This document shows positions 41,966 through 50,578 of a stretch of 64,000 bases of DNA, one piece after another. The notes beneath the pieces are model-generated. The model was not told the origin of the DNA. It was given only the letters and a program-made list of their open reading frames with translations, and did not search any database. Positions within the stretch are counted from its first letter, which is position 1. Every line of letters begins with the position of its first letter. A program made the translations under genes and the position numbers. The DNA is taken from the NCBI GenBank assembly GCA_963593905.1, contig CAVBBL010000004.1, positions 1 through 64,000 of the forward strand, given 5' to 3'. Source of the stretch: CAG-791 sp963593905 (lineage in GTDB: Bacteria > Bacillota > Clostridia > Lachnospirales > Lachnospiraceae).

Positions 41966-42913
41966 ATGCCAAAAGAAAGTAAATTTGTATCTGCTGTCAT
42001 GTATCTGCATAATGACGAGAGCCGTATAGAGGCTTTTCTGAAGATGATCACAGAAACCATGGGGGCTAATTTTGATAAATATGAGCTGATCTTTGTAAAT
42101 GATGCTTCCACAGATGCCAGTCTTATGAAGATTCATGATTTCTTTGCCGGCGGCAGGCAGGGAGAGGGACAGATGGTCAGCATCGTGCAGATGAGCCATT
42201 TCCAGGGGCTGGAAGCAGCCATGAATGCGGGAAGAGATCTGGCCATTGGAGATTTCGTCTATGAATTTGACGATATTCTGGTAGACTATGAGCCGGACCT
42301 TCTGCGGAAGGTCTATGATCACATGCTGGAGGGATATGATATTGTATCGGCCAGCAGTGACAGCAAGGTGCGTTTGTCATCCCGGGTCTTTTACGGCATT
42401 TACAACAGTGCCAGCCGGGGCAGTGCCAAGATCGGTCCGGAGACCTTCCGGATACTTTCCAGGAGAGCCATTAACCGAGTGAAGACCATCGGGCAGTATA
42501 TTCCCTATCGAAAGGCAGTTTATATGAACTGCGGCCTTCAGGCAGATACCATATCCTATCGAAGCATTACAGGGGACGGCACCCGCACGGTACATTTCAA
42601 TAACGGAGAGCGCACTTCCCTGGCCCTGGATTCCTTTATCTATTTTACCAATGTGCTGGAGCGGGTGTCTCTGGCAGTGAGTCTGCTTTTTCTGGGAATT
42701 ACGGTGGTCATGGGAATCTATCTGATCGCCGAGTATTTCGGAAAGGTGCATCCGGTAGAGGGATGGCTGTCCACCATGGGCTTTATGTCCCTTGGTTTTA
42801 TGGGGGTTTTCGTGCTTTTGACCATCGTGCTCAAATATCTGTCCGTGCTGCTGAATCTGATCTTTAAGCAGCAGCGGTATCTGATCGCAGGGGTAGAGAA
42901 AATCATTAATTAA
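41966..42913 (+). CDS. Glycosyltransferase family 2 with C-terminal membrane anchor
   Basis: The 315-residue protein has a GT-A fold: VSAVMYLHNDESRI, LIFVNDASTDAS (DAS-type nucleotide loop), AAMNAGRDLAIGDFVYEFDD with the DD metal site. Two membrane helices lie at the C-terminus (VSLLFLGITVVMGIYLIAEY and GFMGVFVLLTIVLKYL), the GtrB/DPM1-like plan, which usually transfers sugar to a polyprenyl phosphate. AAAGAGG lies in the leader cassette ahead of the ATG. Confidence 0.87.
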   Translation: MPKESKFVSAVMYLHNDESRIEAFLKMITETMGANFDKYELIFVNDASTDASLMKIHDFFAGGRQGEGQMVSIVQMSHFQGLEAAMNAGRDLAIGDFVYEFDDILVDYEPDLLRKVYDHMLEGYDIVSASSDSKVRLSSRVFYGIYNSASRGSAKIGPETFRILSRRAINRVKTIGQYIPYRKAVYMNCGLQADTISYRSITGDGTRTVHFNNGERTSLALDSFIYFTNVLERVSLAVSLLFLGITVVMGIYLIAEYFGKVHPVEGWLSTMGFMSLGFMGVFVLLTIVLKYLSVLLNLIFKQQRYLIAGVEKIIN

Positions 42914-42929
42914 GGATCAGCGTGGAAAG

Positions 42930-43026
42930 TGTATCCGATGGCAATTGAAGGAGAAATGCGATTAAGAGAACCTGAATTCTCATCGTCTCTTCACAGCATA
43001 GCGGTTCAGAAAGAAAAGGGGTTTTT
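42930..43026 (+). repeat. Degenerate family 1 leader cassette
   Basis: A weaker version with GTATCCGATGGCAATTGAAG, AGAGAACCTGAATTCTC, GTCTCTTCACAGC and GGTTCAGAAAG, matching in order the family 1 cassette at 35855-35905. It ends in AAAAGGGG before the ATG at 43027. Confidence 0.6.
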
Positions 43027-43998
43027 ATGACACTGAATATTATTTTTCCGGTTTTAAATGAGCACCTTCGTCTCTGGAAGGGCATCACAGGGACGATCCG
43101 TTATATGGAGCATTACTGTGAGAAATATGAAGAGGTCTATTATGTATGTACCATTGTGGACAATGGCTCCGACGATGATACCCCTGAGATCGCACAGAAA
43201 TTGATGGAGGAATATCCGGACAAGGTACGTTATATCCGCATAGAGACCAGAGGGGTGGGCATCGCCTTCCGCACCGGCGTAGAGAGAAACGAGTACGACA
43301 TCGTGGGAACGATGGATATCGATCTCTCCACAGAGATCAAAAACCTGGGCCGCACCTTGCAGCTTTTTAAGAAAAATCCCACCTTGGAATACGTCAATGC
43401 CACCAGGTTTGCCAAAGGCTCCGAGACGGTGGGCAGAAAGTGGTATCGCAAGGTCACTTCTGCGGGACTGGTGACACTTTTAAAGCTGAATTTCGGTATG
43501 AAGGCTTCTGATGCCATCTGCGGCTTTACTTTTATGAAGAAGGATGTGGCCAAAGCTCTGACGGCGGAGTGCAGCGATGATCCGGGATGGTTTTATATGA
43601 TCGAGCTGCTGCTGCGGGCAGAGCGCAGAGGAGTCCATATCTATAATATGCCGGTGCGCTTTGTGGAGGATTACAATACCACCGTCAATGTAGGAAAGAC
43701 GGTGCGCAATTATATGCAGCAGATTCATGCCCTGAAAAAGCAGTTTGCGCAGGAGGACAGAGAGGAAAAGAGCCTTCTGGAAGAGCAGGAGATCCTGCAG
43801 AGGGAAGCCGAGCAGGAAGAAGCGGAAAAACAGGAAGAACAAGAAGGGCAAGAACAACAGGAAGGACAGGAGCAGCAGGGGGAATTGCAGCAAACTTCCC
43901 CTGTGAATGAAATGGAAAAACAGATGCCGGAGGATGCCGGGAAAGACGGATTGAATCAGGGGAAGGAACAGGAGAAGGCGGATGTTAAAGAGAATTGA
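43027..43998 (+). CDS. Glycosyltransferase family 2 with Glu/Gln-rich tail
   Basis: The 323-residue protein has a GT2 domain in its first 235 residues (NIIFPVLNEHLRLWKG; IVDNGSDDDTPEIA; IVGTMDIDLSTEIKNL with the DxD-type site). The last 80 residues are low-complexity Glu/Gln (EEQEGQEQQEGQEQQ), an unusual addition. There is no membrane helix, so it probably works at the cytoplasmic face on a lipid-linked or nucleotide-linked acceptor. The end overlaps the start of the aminotransferase gene by 17 bases. Confidence 0.85.
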   Translation: MTLNIIFPVLNEHLRLWKGITGTIRYMEHYCEKYEEVYYVCTIVDNGSDDDTPEIAQKLMEEYPDKVRYIRIETRGVGIAFRTGVERNEYDIVGTMDIDLSTEIKNLGRTLQLFKKNPTLEYVNATRFAKGSETVGRKWYRKVTSAGLVTLLKLNFGMKASDAICGFTFMKKDVAKALTAECSDDPGWFYMIELLLRAERRGVHIYNMPVRFVEDYNTTVNVGKTVRNYMQQIHALKKQFAQEDREEKSLLEEQEILQREAEQEEAEKQEEQEGQEQQEGQEQQGELQQTSPVNEMEKQMPEDAGKDGLNQGKEQEKADVKEN

Positions 43999-45094
43999 TC
44001 TGGCCAGGGATTTTAACCGGCACAGAGAGGAATATTTGCAGGCAATTACTGCTGTTTGTGAAAAGACAGCTTTTTCCGGGGGCAGCTATGCGGATACTTT
44101 TGATCAGGAATTCGCACAGTATCTGGGAGTAAAAGCGGCAACCGGCGTCAATAACGGCACCAGTGCCCTGCACCTGGCGATGTTGGCACTGGGGGTAGGA
44201 GAAGGGGACGAGGTGATTGTCCCTGCCAACACCTATATTGCCACGGCCTGGGGCGTTACCTATACCGGCGCTACCCCTGTCTTTGCGGACTGTACGCCGG
44301 ATACCTGGGAGATTGATGCATCGTCTGTGGAAAAGCTGATCACTCCCAGAACCAAGGGCATTATCGGTGTGCATCTCTATGGACAGCCCTTTGATTTCAA
44401 AGCTATCAGGGAAGTGGCGGACAGGCATGGCCTGTTTGTCGTAGAGGACTGTGCCCAGGCAGCAGGAGCCGAGTATGAGGGCGTAAAGGTAGGTGGACTG
44501 GGAGAAATCGGATGCTTCAGCTTTTATCCGGGCAAGAATCTCTATGCCTTCGGAGAAGGGGGAAGCATTACATCCAATGATCCTTCCTATATAGACAAGG
44601 CGACCGTGTATAAGAATCAAGGCTGTCGGGTGCGTTATTACCACGAGGTAGTGGGGTACAATATGCGTCTGGAAGGCATACAGGGAGCCGTGCTTTCGGT
44701 GGGACTGCGCCACTTAGAGGAGTGGACGAAGCAGCGTATCGCCATCGGCCGACGCTATGATGAAGAGATTACCAATCCCTGCTTTGTGAAACAGAGACAT
44801 CCTGATAATACCAGACATGTCTATCACCTCTATGAAGTACAGGTGCCGGATCCGGAGGATTTTCTGGCCTATATGAAGGAAAATGACATTGAGTGCAATC
44901 GCCATTATCCGGTGCCCTGCCATCTGCAGGAGGCATACGCATCCTTAGGCTATCAGCCGGGGGACTGCCCGAATGCAGAGCAGCTGGCTGCCCACTGTGC
45001 CACCCTTCCGCTCTTCCCGGAGATGACACAGGAAGAGGTGAGTCTGGTGATTGAGAAGTGTAATGCCTATGTTTCACCGGATGCAGCACGTTAA
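43982..45094 (+). CDS. DegT/DnrJ/EryC1-family sugar aminotransferase
   Basis: The 370-residue PLP enzyme has GVNNGTSALHLAMLALGVG, VPANTYIATAW, VEDCAQAAGAEYEG and the cofactor lysine in FSFYPGKNLYAFGEGG (Lys185). It is closest in pattern to enzymes aminating nucleotide-linked 3- or 4-keto sugars. No nucleotide-sugar dehydratase is seen in the window, so the keto sugar must come from elsewhere, or from the FAD enzyme two genes upstream (speculation). It implies an amino sugar in the polymer made here. Confidence 0.92.
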   Translation: MLKRIDLARDFNRHREEYLQAITAVCEKTAFSGGSYADTFDQEFAQYLGVKAATGVNNGTSALHLAMLALGVGEGDEVIVPANTYIATAWGVTYTGATPVFADCTPDTWEIDASSVEKLITPRTKGIIGVHLYGQPFDFKAIREVADRHGLFVVEDCAQAAGAEYEGVKVGGLGEIGCFSFYPGKNLYAFGEGGSITSNDPSYIDKATVYKNQGCRVRYYHEVVGYNMRLEGIQGAVLSVGLRHLEEWTKQRIAIGRRYDEEITNPCFVKQRHPDNTRHVYHLYEVQVPDPEDFLAYMKENDIECNRHYPVPCHLQEAYASLGYQPGDCPNAEQLAAHCATLPLFPEMTQEEVSLVIEKCNAYVSPDAAR

Positions 45095-45168
45095 AGGTAG
45101 TCTGGTGAATGACGGTTCAGTGAAAAAGACATGATTTTGTGAAATATCCGGAAAGGCAGTTTTCAGTT

Positions 45169-46830
45169 ATGGATAAGCAAAAGGTAACAGCGCCGCAGCA
45201 TAATGGGGGGAAATACCCGAAAAGCGGCCAGGGTACGGCTTTCTGCAGCATAATCGGCAGGATGAAGACAATCGAGGAGAACATGCGCAGCTTCTGGACG
45301 GTAAAAAAGATTTCCATCCTGCTGACGGTCCTTTATTTTGCAAGTCTGATCCCTATGCTGGTGATTGCACAATATAATTATGCAGGCGCAGATGATTATT
45401 CTATCGGTCAGACCTGTCACAGCGCCTGGATCGCTTCGCATAATGTATTTGCCGTGATCTGGCAGGCTGTGCTGATGGCGGCGCACGATTTCCTGTATTG
45501 GATGGGGTATTTTTCGGCAATCTTTATGATGTCCATCCATCCGGGGGTGTTCGGAGAACATGTCTATGCGGCTACGACCTGGATCATGGTGGGCATGCTG
45601 ACATTTTCCACCATCTATCTGCTGCGGGCATTGCTGGTCAAGGCATTGGGAATGTCCAGAGATCTTTGCCGCAGTGTGACCATGATCTTGCTTTTGATCA
45701 CGGTCCAGTGTACGGTAGGCAGAAATGAGGCTTTTTACTGGTATTGCGGCGCCGTAAATTATATTTTCTTTTATGCGGTGGGACTGTTTTATTTAGGCTG
45801 TCTTTTGTCGGCGGTCTATGATCAGAAACCAGGAAAGCGGATCTATGATCTGTGTATGGCCTGCTTTCTGGGCGTCTTTGTAGGCGGCGGCAATTATATG
45901 ACGGCCTTGACTGTAGCCATTGTACTGGTGCTGGCGGTTTTTCTTCTCTGGAGAAACGGTGCGCTGGGAAGATGGAAAATCCTCCTGGTACCTATGGGAT
46001 TTTTCTTCTTTGGATTTCTGGCCAGCTGTCTGGCACCGGGCAACAGTTACCGTTCAGAGATTACGCAGGGGATGGGGGCACTAAAGGCAATCCTGACCTC
46101 CTTGTACTATTTCTTTGATTACTGCGTCAGCGACTGGACGACCTGGGCTGTGGCTGCAGGCTTTTTGCTGATGGTACCCTTTATCTGGAAAATGGTGGGA
46201 GATACAGATTTTTCCTTTCCTTATCCATTGCTGGTATTCCTCCTGGGATACGGCCTGACTAGTGCCAATGTGACGCCGCCCCTTTACGCTATCGGCAATA
46301 TCGGAGCCGGAAGACTCCAGGCAATCTTTTTTATCCAGTATATTCTGCTCATGGGACTGTGCCTGATCTACGGTCTGGGGTGGCTGCGAAGATATCTGGA
46401 AGGAAAAGGATACGAAAGGAGCAGAGCGGCAGAAACAGAAGTGTCAAAAACAGAAGTTACAAAAACAGAAGATACAGAAACAGCGGGAAGTGCTGTGCAC
46501 TTTTCTGTACCTGCCTACAGGAGTATTGTGCTTCTTAGCCTATTTATCGTTTTTGCTTCTGCACTTTGCATACACGTGGATCCTTATTACTACACCAGTT
46601 CCAGCGCCATGACAGATCTGCTGAACGGATCGGCCGGGGCCTATGGGGAGGCCTATGAGGAAAGGACGAAAATTCTTTTAGATGATACAGTGAAGGATGT
46701 GGTCTTTGAAAAGCTTCCCGCGGAGCCGGAACTTTTGTTCTTCTCAGATCTGACTGATGATAAGGATTCCTGGGAAAACAAGGCAGTGGCAAAGTACTAC
46801 GGAAAGAATTCCGTGGTGGTGAAAAAATAA
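45169..46830 (+). CDS. DUF6056-like polytopic membrane protein 2
   Basis: The roughly 553-residue protein has the same plan as the gene at 39082: YAGADDYSIGQTCHSAW after the first helix, NEAFYWYCGAVNYIF and ASCLAPGNSYRSEITQ, with about ten membrane segments. A loop near residues 425-445 has TEVSKTEVTKTEDTET, encoded by short DNA repeats. The start is uncertain: ATG 45169 (GGAAAGG 12 bases before), GTG 45139 and ATG 45262 are all in frame. I infer a GT-C-like or flippase-like role in the same glycan pathway. Confidence 0.72.
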   Translation: MDKQKVTAPQHNGGKYPKSGQGTAFCSIIGRMKTIEENMRSFWTVKKISILLTVLYFASLIPMLVIAQYNYAGADDYSIGQTCHSAWIASHNVFAVIWQAVLMAAHDFLYWMGYFSAIFMMSIHPGVFGEHVYAATTWIMVGMLTFSTIYLLRALLVKALGMSRDLCRSVTMILLLITVQCTVGRNEAFYWYCGAVNYIFFYAVGLFYLGCLLSAVYDQKPGKRIYDLCMACFLGVFVGGGNYMTALTVAIVLVLAVFLLWRNGALGRWKILLVPMGFFFFGFLASCLAPGNSYRSEITQGMGALKAILTSLYYFFDYCVSDWTTWAVAAGFLLMVPFIWKMVGDTDFSFPYPLLVFLLGYGLTSANVTPPLYAIGNIGAGRLQAIFFIQYILLMGLCLIYGLGWLRRYLEGKGYERSRAAETEVSKTEVTKTEDTETAGSAVHFSVPAYRSIVLLSLFIVFASALCIHVDPYYYTSSSAMTDLLNGSAGAYGEAYEERTKILLDDTVKDVVFEKLPAEPELLFFSDLTDDKDSWENKAVAKYYGKNSVVVKK

Positions 46831-46844
46831 GAAATACAAATCTG

Positions 46845-46890
46845 AAAAAGGTGCCTCCCGCCGGAAGAATCCGGTGAGAGGCACCTTTTT
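46845..46890. terminator. Bidirectional terminator
   Basis: AAAAAGGTGCCTC...GAGGCACCTTTTT with an inner CGCCGGA/TCCGGTG stem. A- and T-rich flanks suit both the + strand DUF6056 gene and the minus strand SGNH gene that converge here. Confidence 0.92.
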
Positions 46891-46914
46891 GATGCAGTCG
46901 TTGCGGTGTTTATA

Positions 46915-48078
46915 TCAGTTGCCGGTGGTGCGCTGGAGAGTGCTCAGATCAATCTCGTCCAGATTCGTGCCGGGGGCTACATCATAGCCCTGGGAGCGGA
47001 GAATGATCCGGGAAAGTGTCTGGGCATACTTGCGTCGGCCTTCTGCTGTAAGGTGCACACCGTCCATCAGATACTGGTCTGTGGTGTAGGAGTTGATGCC
47101 AAGTCCCCAATAGGCATCCAGGTAGCTGATATTAAATTCAGAGGCAATCTGGTCGGCAGTTTTGGCATATTCCTGCAGGGTAGCCTTGCCGTTGCTGAGT
47201 ATGTTGCCGTCTCCCAGGTATTGACCATTCTTAAAGAACTGGGCGTAATTGGGACCGCAGAGGATGAAGGTGGCATTGGGATAGGCTGCCTTCAGATTGT
47301 CGATACCCACATGCAGGGCGCCGCCGTAGGTCTCCAGGTCCAGCACATTGTCAGGATTGTTGACAGCTGCGCCGTTAAAATAGTCATTCAGTCCATATTC
47401 GATGACGAAGACATCTGTCTTGGAAAAATCGCAGGACTTGAAAACATTGTAGGCGGTATATTTGCTGAAAAATGCAGGATCCACCTTGCCGGTGATGGCA
47501 TAGACCATGCCTAAAAAACATCGGGATTCCCATTCCTCCACGCCGTGCTTTTCGCCGGGCAAAAGGGAAGCGGCTGTGCCTCCCATTGCCAGATTATATA
47601 CATTGGCATCGCAGTACTGGGCTACCAGGTAAGCAATACCTGTCTCATCTCGGAAATTATCCAGCTGACTGTCGCCCAGGAAGACGACCTGGATGTTGCC
47701 GCCGTCCTTGGCGGTGATCTGATCATCTGTGGTGTCGGAGGTGGTAGCCTCCTGAGGATTCTCGGGCTCATTGAGATCGTCTACATCCACTACAGTGATG
47801 TCTTCCGGAGCTACGTCTGTGTAGACAGAAGAAGTATCGGTGGAAGGGACACCTTCCTGCGCGGCAGTGTCAGAGGATTCTGCACCGGTATCAGCAGAAG
47901 CAGAGGTCTCCACGGAGGAGGTTTCTGTAGAGGCGGGCTGTGCGGCACTTTCCTGTACGGTATCTACTTCCGCAGAAGCGGATGCCGTGCTTTCAGAAGA
48001 GGCAGACGAACAGCCGGATAAAAGGGATACACACATAACAGTACTTGCTAACAGCACTGCTAATTTTCTTCTTTTCAT
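46915..48078 (-). CDS. SGNH/GDSL-hydrolase lipoprotein
   Basis: The 387-residue protein has a lipobox (MCVSLLSGCSS) and a long Ser/Ala/Glu/Thr linker, so it is a surface lipoprotein. The SGNH domain shows VVFLGDSQLDNF (block I serine), YGLNDYF (block III Asn) and DGVHLTAEGRRKYA (block V Asp-His). It could be an esterase removing O-acyl groups from the neighbouring glycan. ATG 48078 is supported by AAAGGAG six bases upstream, directly downstream of the hairpin array. It is the only minus-strand glycan-type gene besides the VOC gene. Confidence 0.88.
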   Translation of the reverse strand: MKRRKLAVLLASTVMCVSLLSGCSSASSESTASASAEVDTVQESAAQPASTETSSVETSASADTGAESSDTAAQEGVPSTDTSSVYTDVAPEDITVVDVDDLNEPENPQEATTSDTTDDQITAKDGGNIQVVFLGDSQLDNFRDETGIAYLVAQYCDANVYNLAMGGTAASLLPGEKHGVEEWESRCFLGMVYAITGKVDPAFFSKYTAYNVFKSCDFSKTDVFVIEYGLNDYFNGAAVNNPDNVLDLETYGGALHVGIDNLKAAYPNATFILCGPNYAQFFKNGQYLGDGNILSNGKATLQEYAKTADQIASEFNISYLDAYWGLGINSYTTDQYLMDGVHLTAEGRRKYAQTLSRIILRSQGYDVAPGTNLDEIDLSTLQRTTGN

Positions 48079-48090
48079 AATCTCTCCTTT

Positions 48091-48555
48091 ATGCCGCAGC
48101 TGTGCTGCGGCTACGTGAGGAGAATTCGCGCAGGCGAATTCTCCGATGCGATAACGCAATGATGACGTATACGTCATCGTTGCAGTTTGCAGGAAATGCT
48201 ATCGAGCATTTACTGCAAACTTTTTTATGCCGCAGCTGTGCTGCGGCTACGTGAGGAGAATTCGCGCAGGCGAATTCTCCGATGCGATAACGCAATGATG
48301 ACGTATACGTCATCGTTGCAGTTTGCAGGAAATGCTATCGAGCATTTACTGCAAACTTTTTTATGCCGCAGCTGTGCTGCGGCTACGTGAGGAGAATTCG
48401 CGCAGGCGAATTCTCCGATGCGATAACGCAATGATGACGTATACGTCATCGTTGCAGTTTGCAGGAAATGCTATCGAGCATTTACTGCAAACTTTTTTAT
48501 GCCGCAGCTGTGCTGCGGCTACGTGAGGAGAATTCGCGCAGGCGAATTCTCCGAT
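48091..48555 (-). repeat. 136-bp tandem array of family 2 leader cassettes
   Basis: Units start at 48091, 48227, 48363 and 48499, exactly 136 bases apart. Three are complete and practically identical; the fourth stops after about 57 bases. Read on the minus strand each has the hairpins TTTGCAGTAAATGCT/AGCATTTCCTGCAAA, GATGACGTA/TACGTCATC, GGAGAATTCGC/GCGAATTCTCC and GCCGCAG/CTGCGGC. Only the unit next to the SGNH gene ends in AAAGGAG; the inner ones end in AAAAAAG. Confidence 0.95.
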
Positions 48556-48897
48556 ACGAAATACCTATATTATAGCATAGATGGCAAGGGATAATTGTAA
48601 ATTATAAATAAAGTAAATGGCCTTTGCGGAGGGCGGCTGTAAAATCACTGGCCGGACAATGGCTCCCGATTTACGACCGACGGCGCCTTATTGGACAATT
48701 TAAGTGCAATTACCTATAATGCCGATATAGACGCTGCAGGAAAATGCGCATTGTTTTCGCTTTGGATGGAGAGTGCTGAGAGTATCATGCAATTCACTAT
48801 TTGATACAAGGGCCAAAAAGTCTGAAACTTCGAGAAAAGCTGGCTCTCGTGAGGCGTTTTGAATCCAATATCATTATCTGAGAGAGGAATATCTCTG
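48556..48897. other. Intergenic region before the GT-C-like gene
   Basis: It probably holds divergent promoters for the SGNH array and the + strand genes. Near 48817-48865 there is a TCGAGA/TCTCG hairpin followed by GTGAGGCGTTTTGAAT; a similar CGTCGAGAGC...GTGAGGCGCTTTT lies after sdaAB at about 21563-21597. No gene is seen. Confidence 0.35.
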
Positions 48898-50379
48898 ATG
48901 AAGAAAAACAGACAGATCTGTCAATGGATCAGGAAAAATATCTGGTTAATTATTGCGCTTGTGGCCTATGCTGCCTTAAACGGCTATCTGGTCAGTGTTC
49001 ACGAGCCCTGGCGGGATGAGGCGCTGGCCTGGACCATTGCCAGAGACTTATCTCCCTTAGGAATCATCCGGCAGATGTCGATAGAGGGCCATCCATGTCT
49101 GTGGTATTTCCTGCTTCTGCCCCTTACCAGAGCAGGATTGCCTATCCTGTCCATGTGTGTCCTTTCCTGTGCGCTCATGGTTGCAGCGGCGGCGGTTTTT
49201 CTGTTAAAAAGTCCGTTTCCTGTGTGGCTGCGGGTGCTGCTGATTTTTACGCCCCTTTTTACCTATATGTATCCGGTGATCTCCCGCAGCTATGCCCTGG
49301 CATTTTTGTTTATGGTCTGTCTGGCAGCGTTGGAAAAGAAAAAATGGGAGAAGCCCTGGCTGTACTGCTTATTTCTCGGGCTGTTGGTGCAGACCCACGT
49401 GATTATGCTGGGAATGGCAGGGATTATGTCTCTGGTCTTTTTGGTGCAGCGGATTTATCGTTTCCGTAAGGAAGGCACGCAGCATCTAATGCACAATCTC
49501 CTGCCGCTGCTGTTACCTCTTGGCAGCTTCTTTTGGCTGTTGGTGCAGTTTGCCCACATACAGGACAGTGCTTCCATGGAAGTGGAGAGGCTTTCGCTTT
49601 TGGAATTCCTTCATGGGCTGCGGCAGACGCTGCCCTATACCATGAGCATGTATATGGAGATTGACACGGTAAAGGCAATGTGTCTGGCCGGTGTGGTACT
49701 GGCACTTTGTATCTATGGGGTAATCCGATGGCATCTTTGGGGAGAAACCATTTGCTTTATCGGGGGAATCGGGGCACAGATGGTGATCTATACGGGCATC
49801 AATGGTCCCACCAACCAGCGGGCACTGACATGGTTTTTGATTTTTCTTTGGTATTTATGGGTATGTCTGGACCGAGTGGGCAGAAGGGAATACCTCCTTC
49901 TATTACTGCCGTCTTTGGCCGTCACCATGTGGCTGTGCAGTGTCCGGCTTTTTCCTTATATGATAAAGGACATGCATATGCAATTTTCAGATGCGGGAGA
50001 GGTGGCAAAGGCCGTAGAGGCTGTAGTGCCGGAAAACGGCACCGTGGTGATGACAGATGCAGCGACCGCCTCCTCCGTGGCAGCCTATCTGACCCACAAG
50101 GGAATCAGAATCTTTTGTCCCCAGCAGAATACGTATGTCACGTATACCAATTGGGACAGTAATTGGAACAGGCACATGACTCAGGCGGAAATGATGGAAG
50201 TATTGGAGGAAAACGACCTGTGTCAGGATGGCTTTTACATCATCATTGACAGAGACAACGTGGTGGAGGATCTGCAGACACAGGGATGGCAGCTGCTTTA
50301 TCAGACACCGGAAGAAGCGGTCTTTCATGAGGAATTCAGCTTTTATTATGTGCCGCCGGAGCAGGCATCTGTTGAATAA
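48898..50379 (+). CDS. GT-C-type polytopic glycosyltransferase-like protein
   Basis: The 493-residue protein has about eleven membrane segments in its first 370 residues and a C-terminal soluble part. SVHEPWRDEALAWTIARDL near residue 30 is the acidic loop motif of PMT/ArnT-like (GT39/GT83-like) enzymes, which use polyprenyl-phosphate sugars on the outer face. EGHPCLWYFLLLPLTR and TYMYPVISRSYALAFL are also typical. ATG 48898 is preferred with GAGAGGAAT upstream. It precedes the MBOAT series by 200 bases. Confidence 0.8.
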   Translation: MKKNRQICQWIRKNIWLIIALVAYAALNGYLVSVHEPWRDEALAWTIARDLSPLGIIRQMSIEGHPCLWYFLLLPLTRAGLPILSMCVLSCALMVAAAAVFLLKSPFPVWLRVLLIFTPLFTYMYPVISRSYALAFLFMVCLAALEKKKWEKPWLYCLFLGLLVQTHVIMLGMAGIMSLVFLVQRIYRFRKEGTQHLMHNLLPLLLPLGSFFWLLVQFAHIQDSASMEVERLSLLEFLHGLRQTLPYTMSMYMEIDTVKAMCLAGVVLALCIYGVIRWHLWGETICFIGGIGAQMVIYTGINGPTNQRALTWFLIFLWYLWVCLDRVGRREYLLLLLPSLAVTMWLCSVRLFPYMIKDMHMQFSDAGEVAKAVEAVVPENGTVVMTDAATASSVAAYLTHKGIRIFCPQQNTYVTYTNWDSNWNRHMTQAEMMEVLEENDLCQDGFYIIIDRDNVVEDLQTQGWQLLYQTPEEAVFHEEFSFYYVPPEQASVE

Positions 50380-50578
50380 AAGGTGCGACAGGAGGGCGTC
50401 AGCAGTGTGCAGAGATTCGGTGCTTTGTCAGTTGGCTTATGTGGGGAATGAGCGGCTGCGGGAAATGCGGCAGATTGCTAAGGAAGATAAAGTGTTGTAA
50501 AGTATACCTAGGTTTGGAAGTGTGTTCCCTACACGGCCGCAGCAGAATGCGGCGCAGAAAGGTTGATCAAAAAGAAAA

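Noticed and set aside
48187..48526. Repeated 67- and 74-residue frames on both strands
   Set aside because: They are translations of the palindromic 136-bp units.
48091..48555. CRISPR-like array
   Set aside because: The units are identical throughout with no variable spacers, are 136 bases long and built of palindromes; there are no cas genes.
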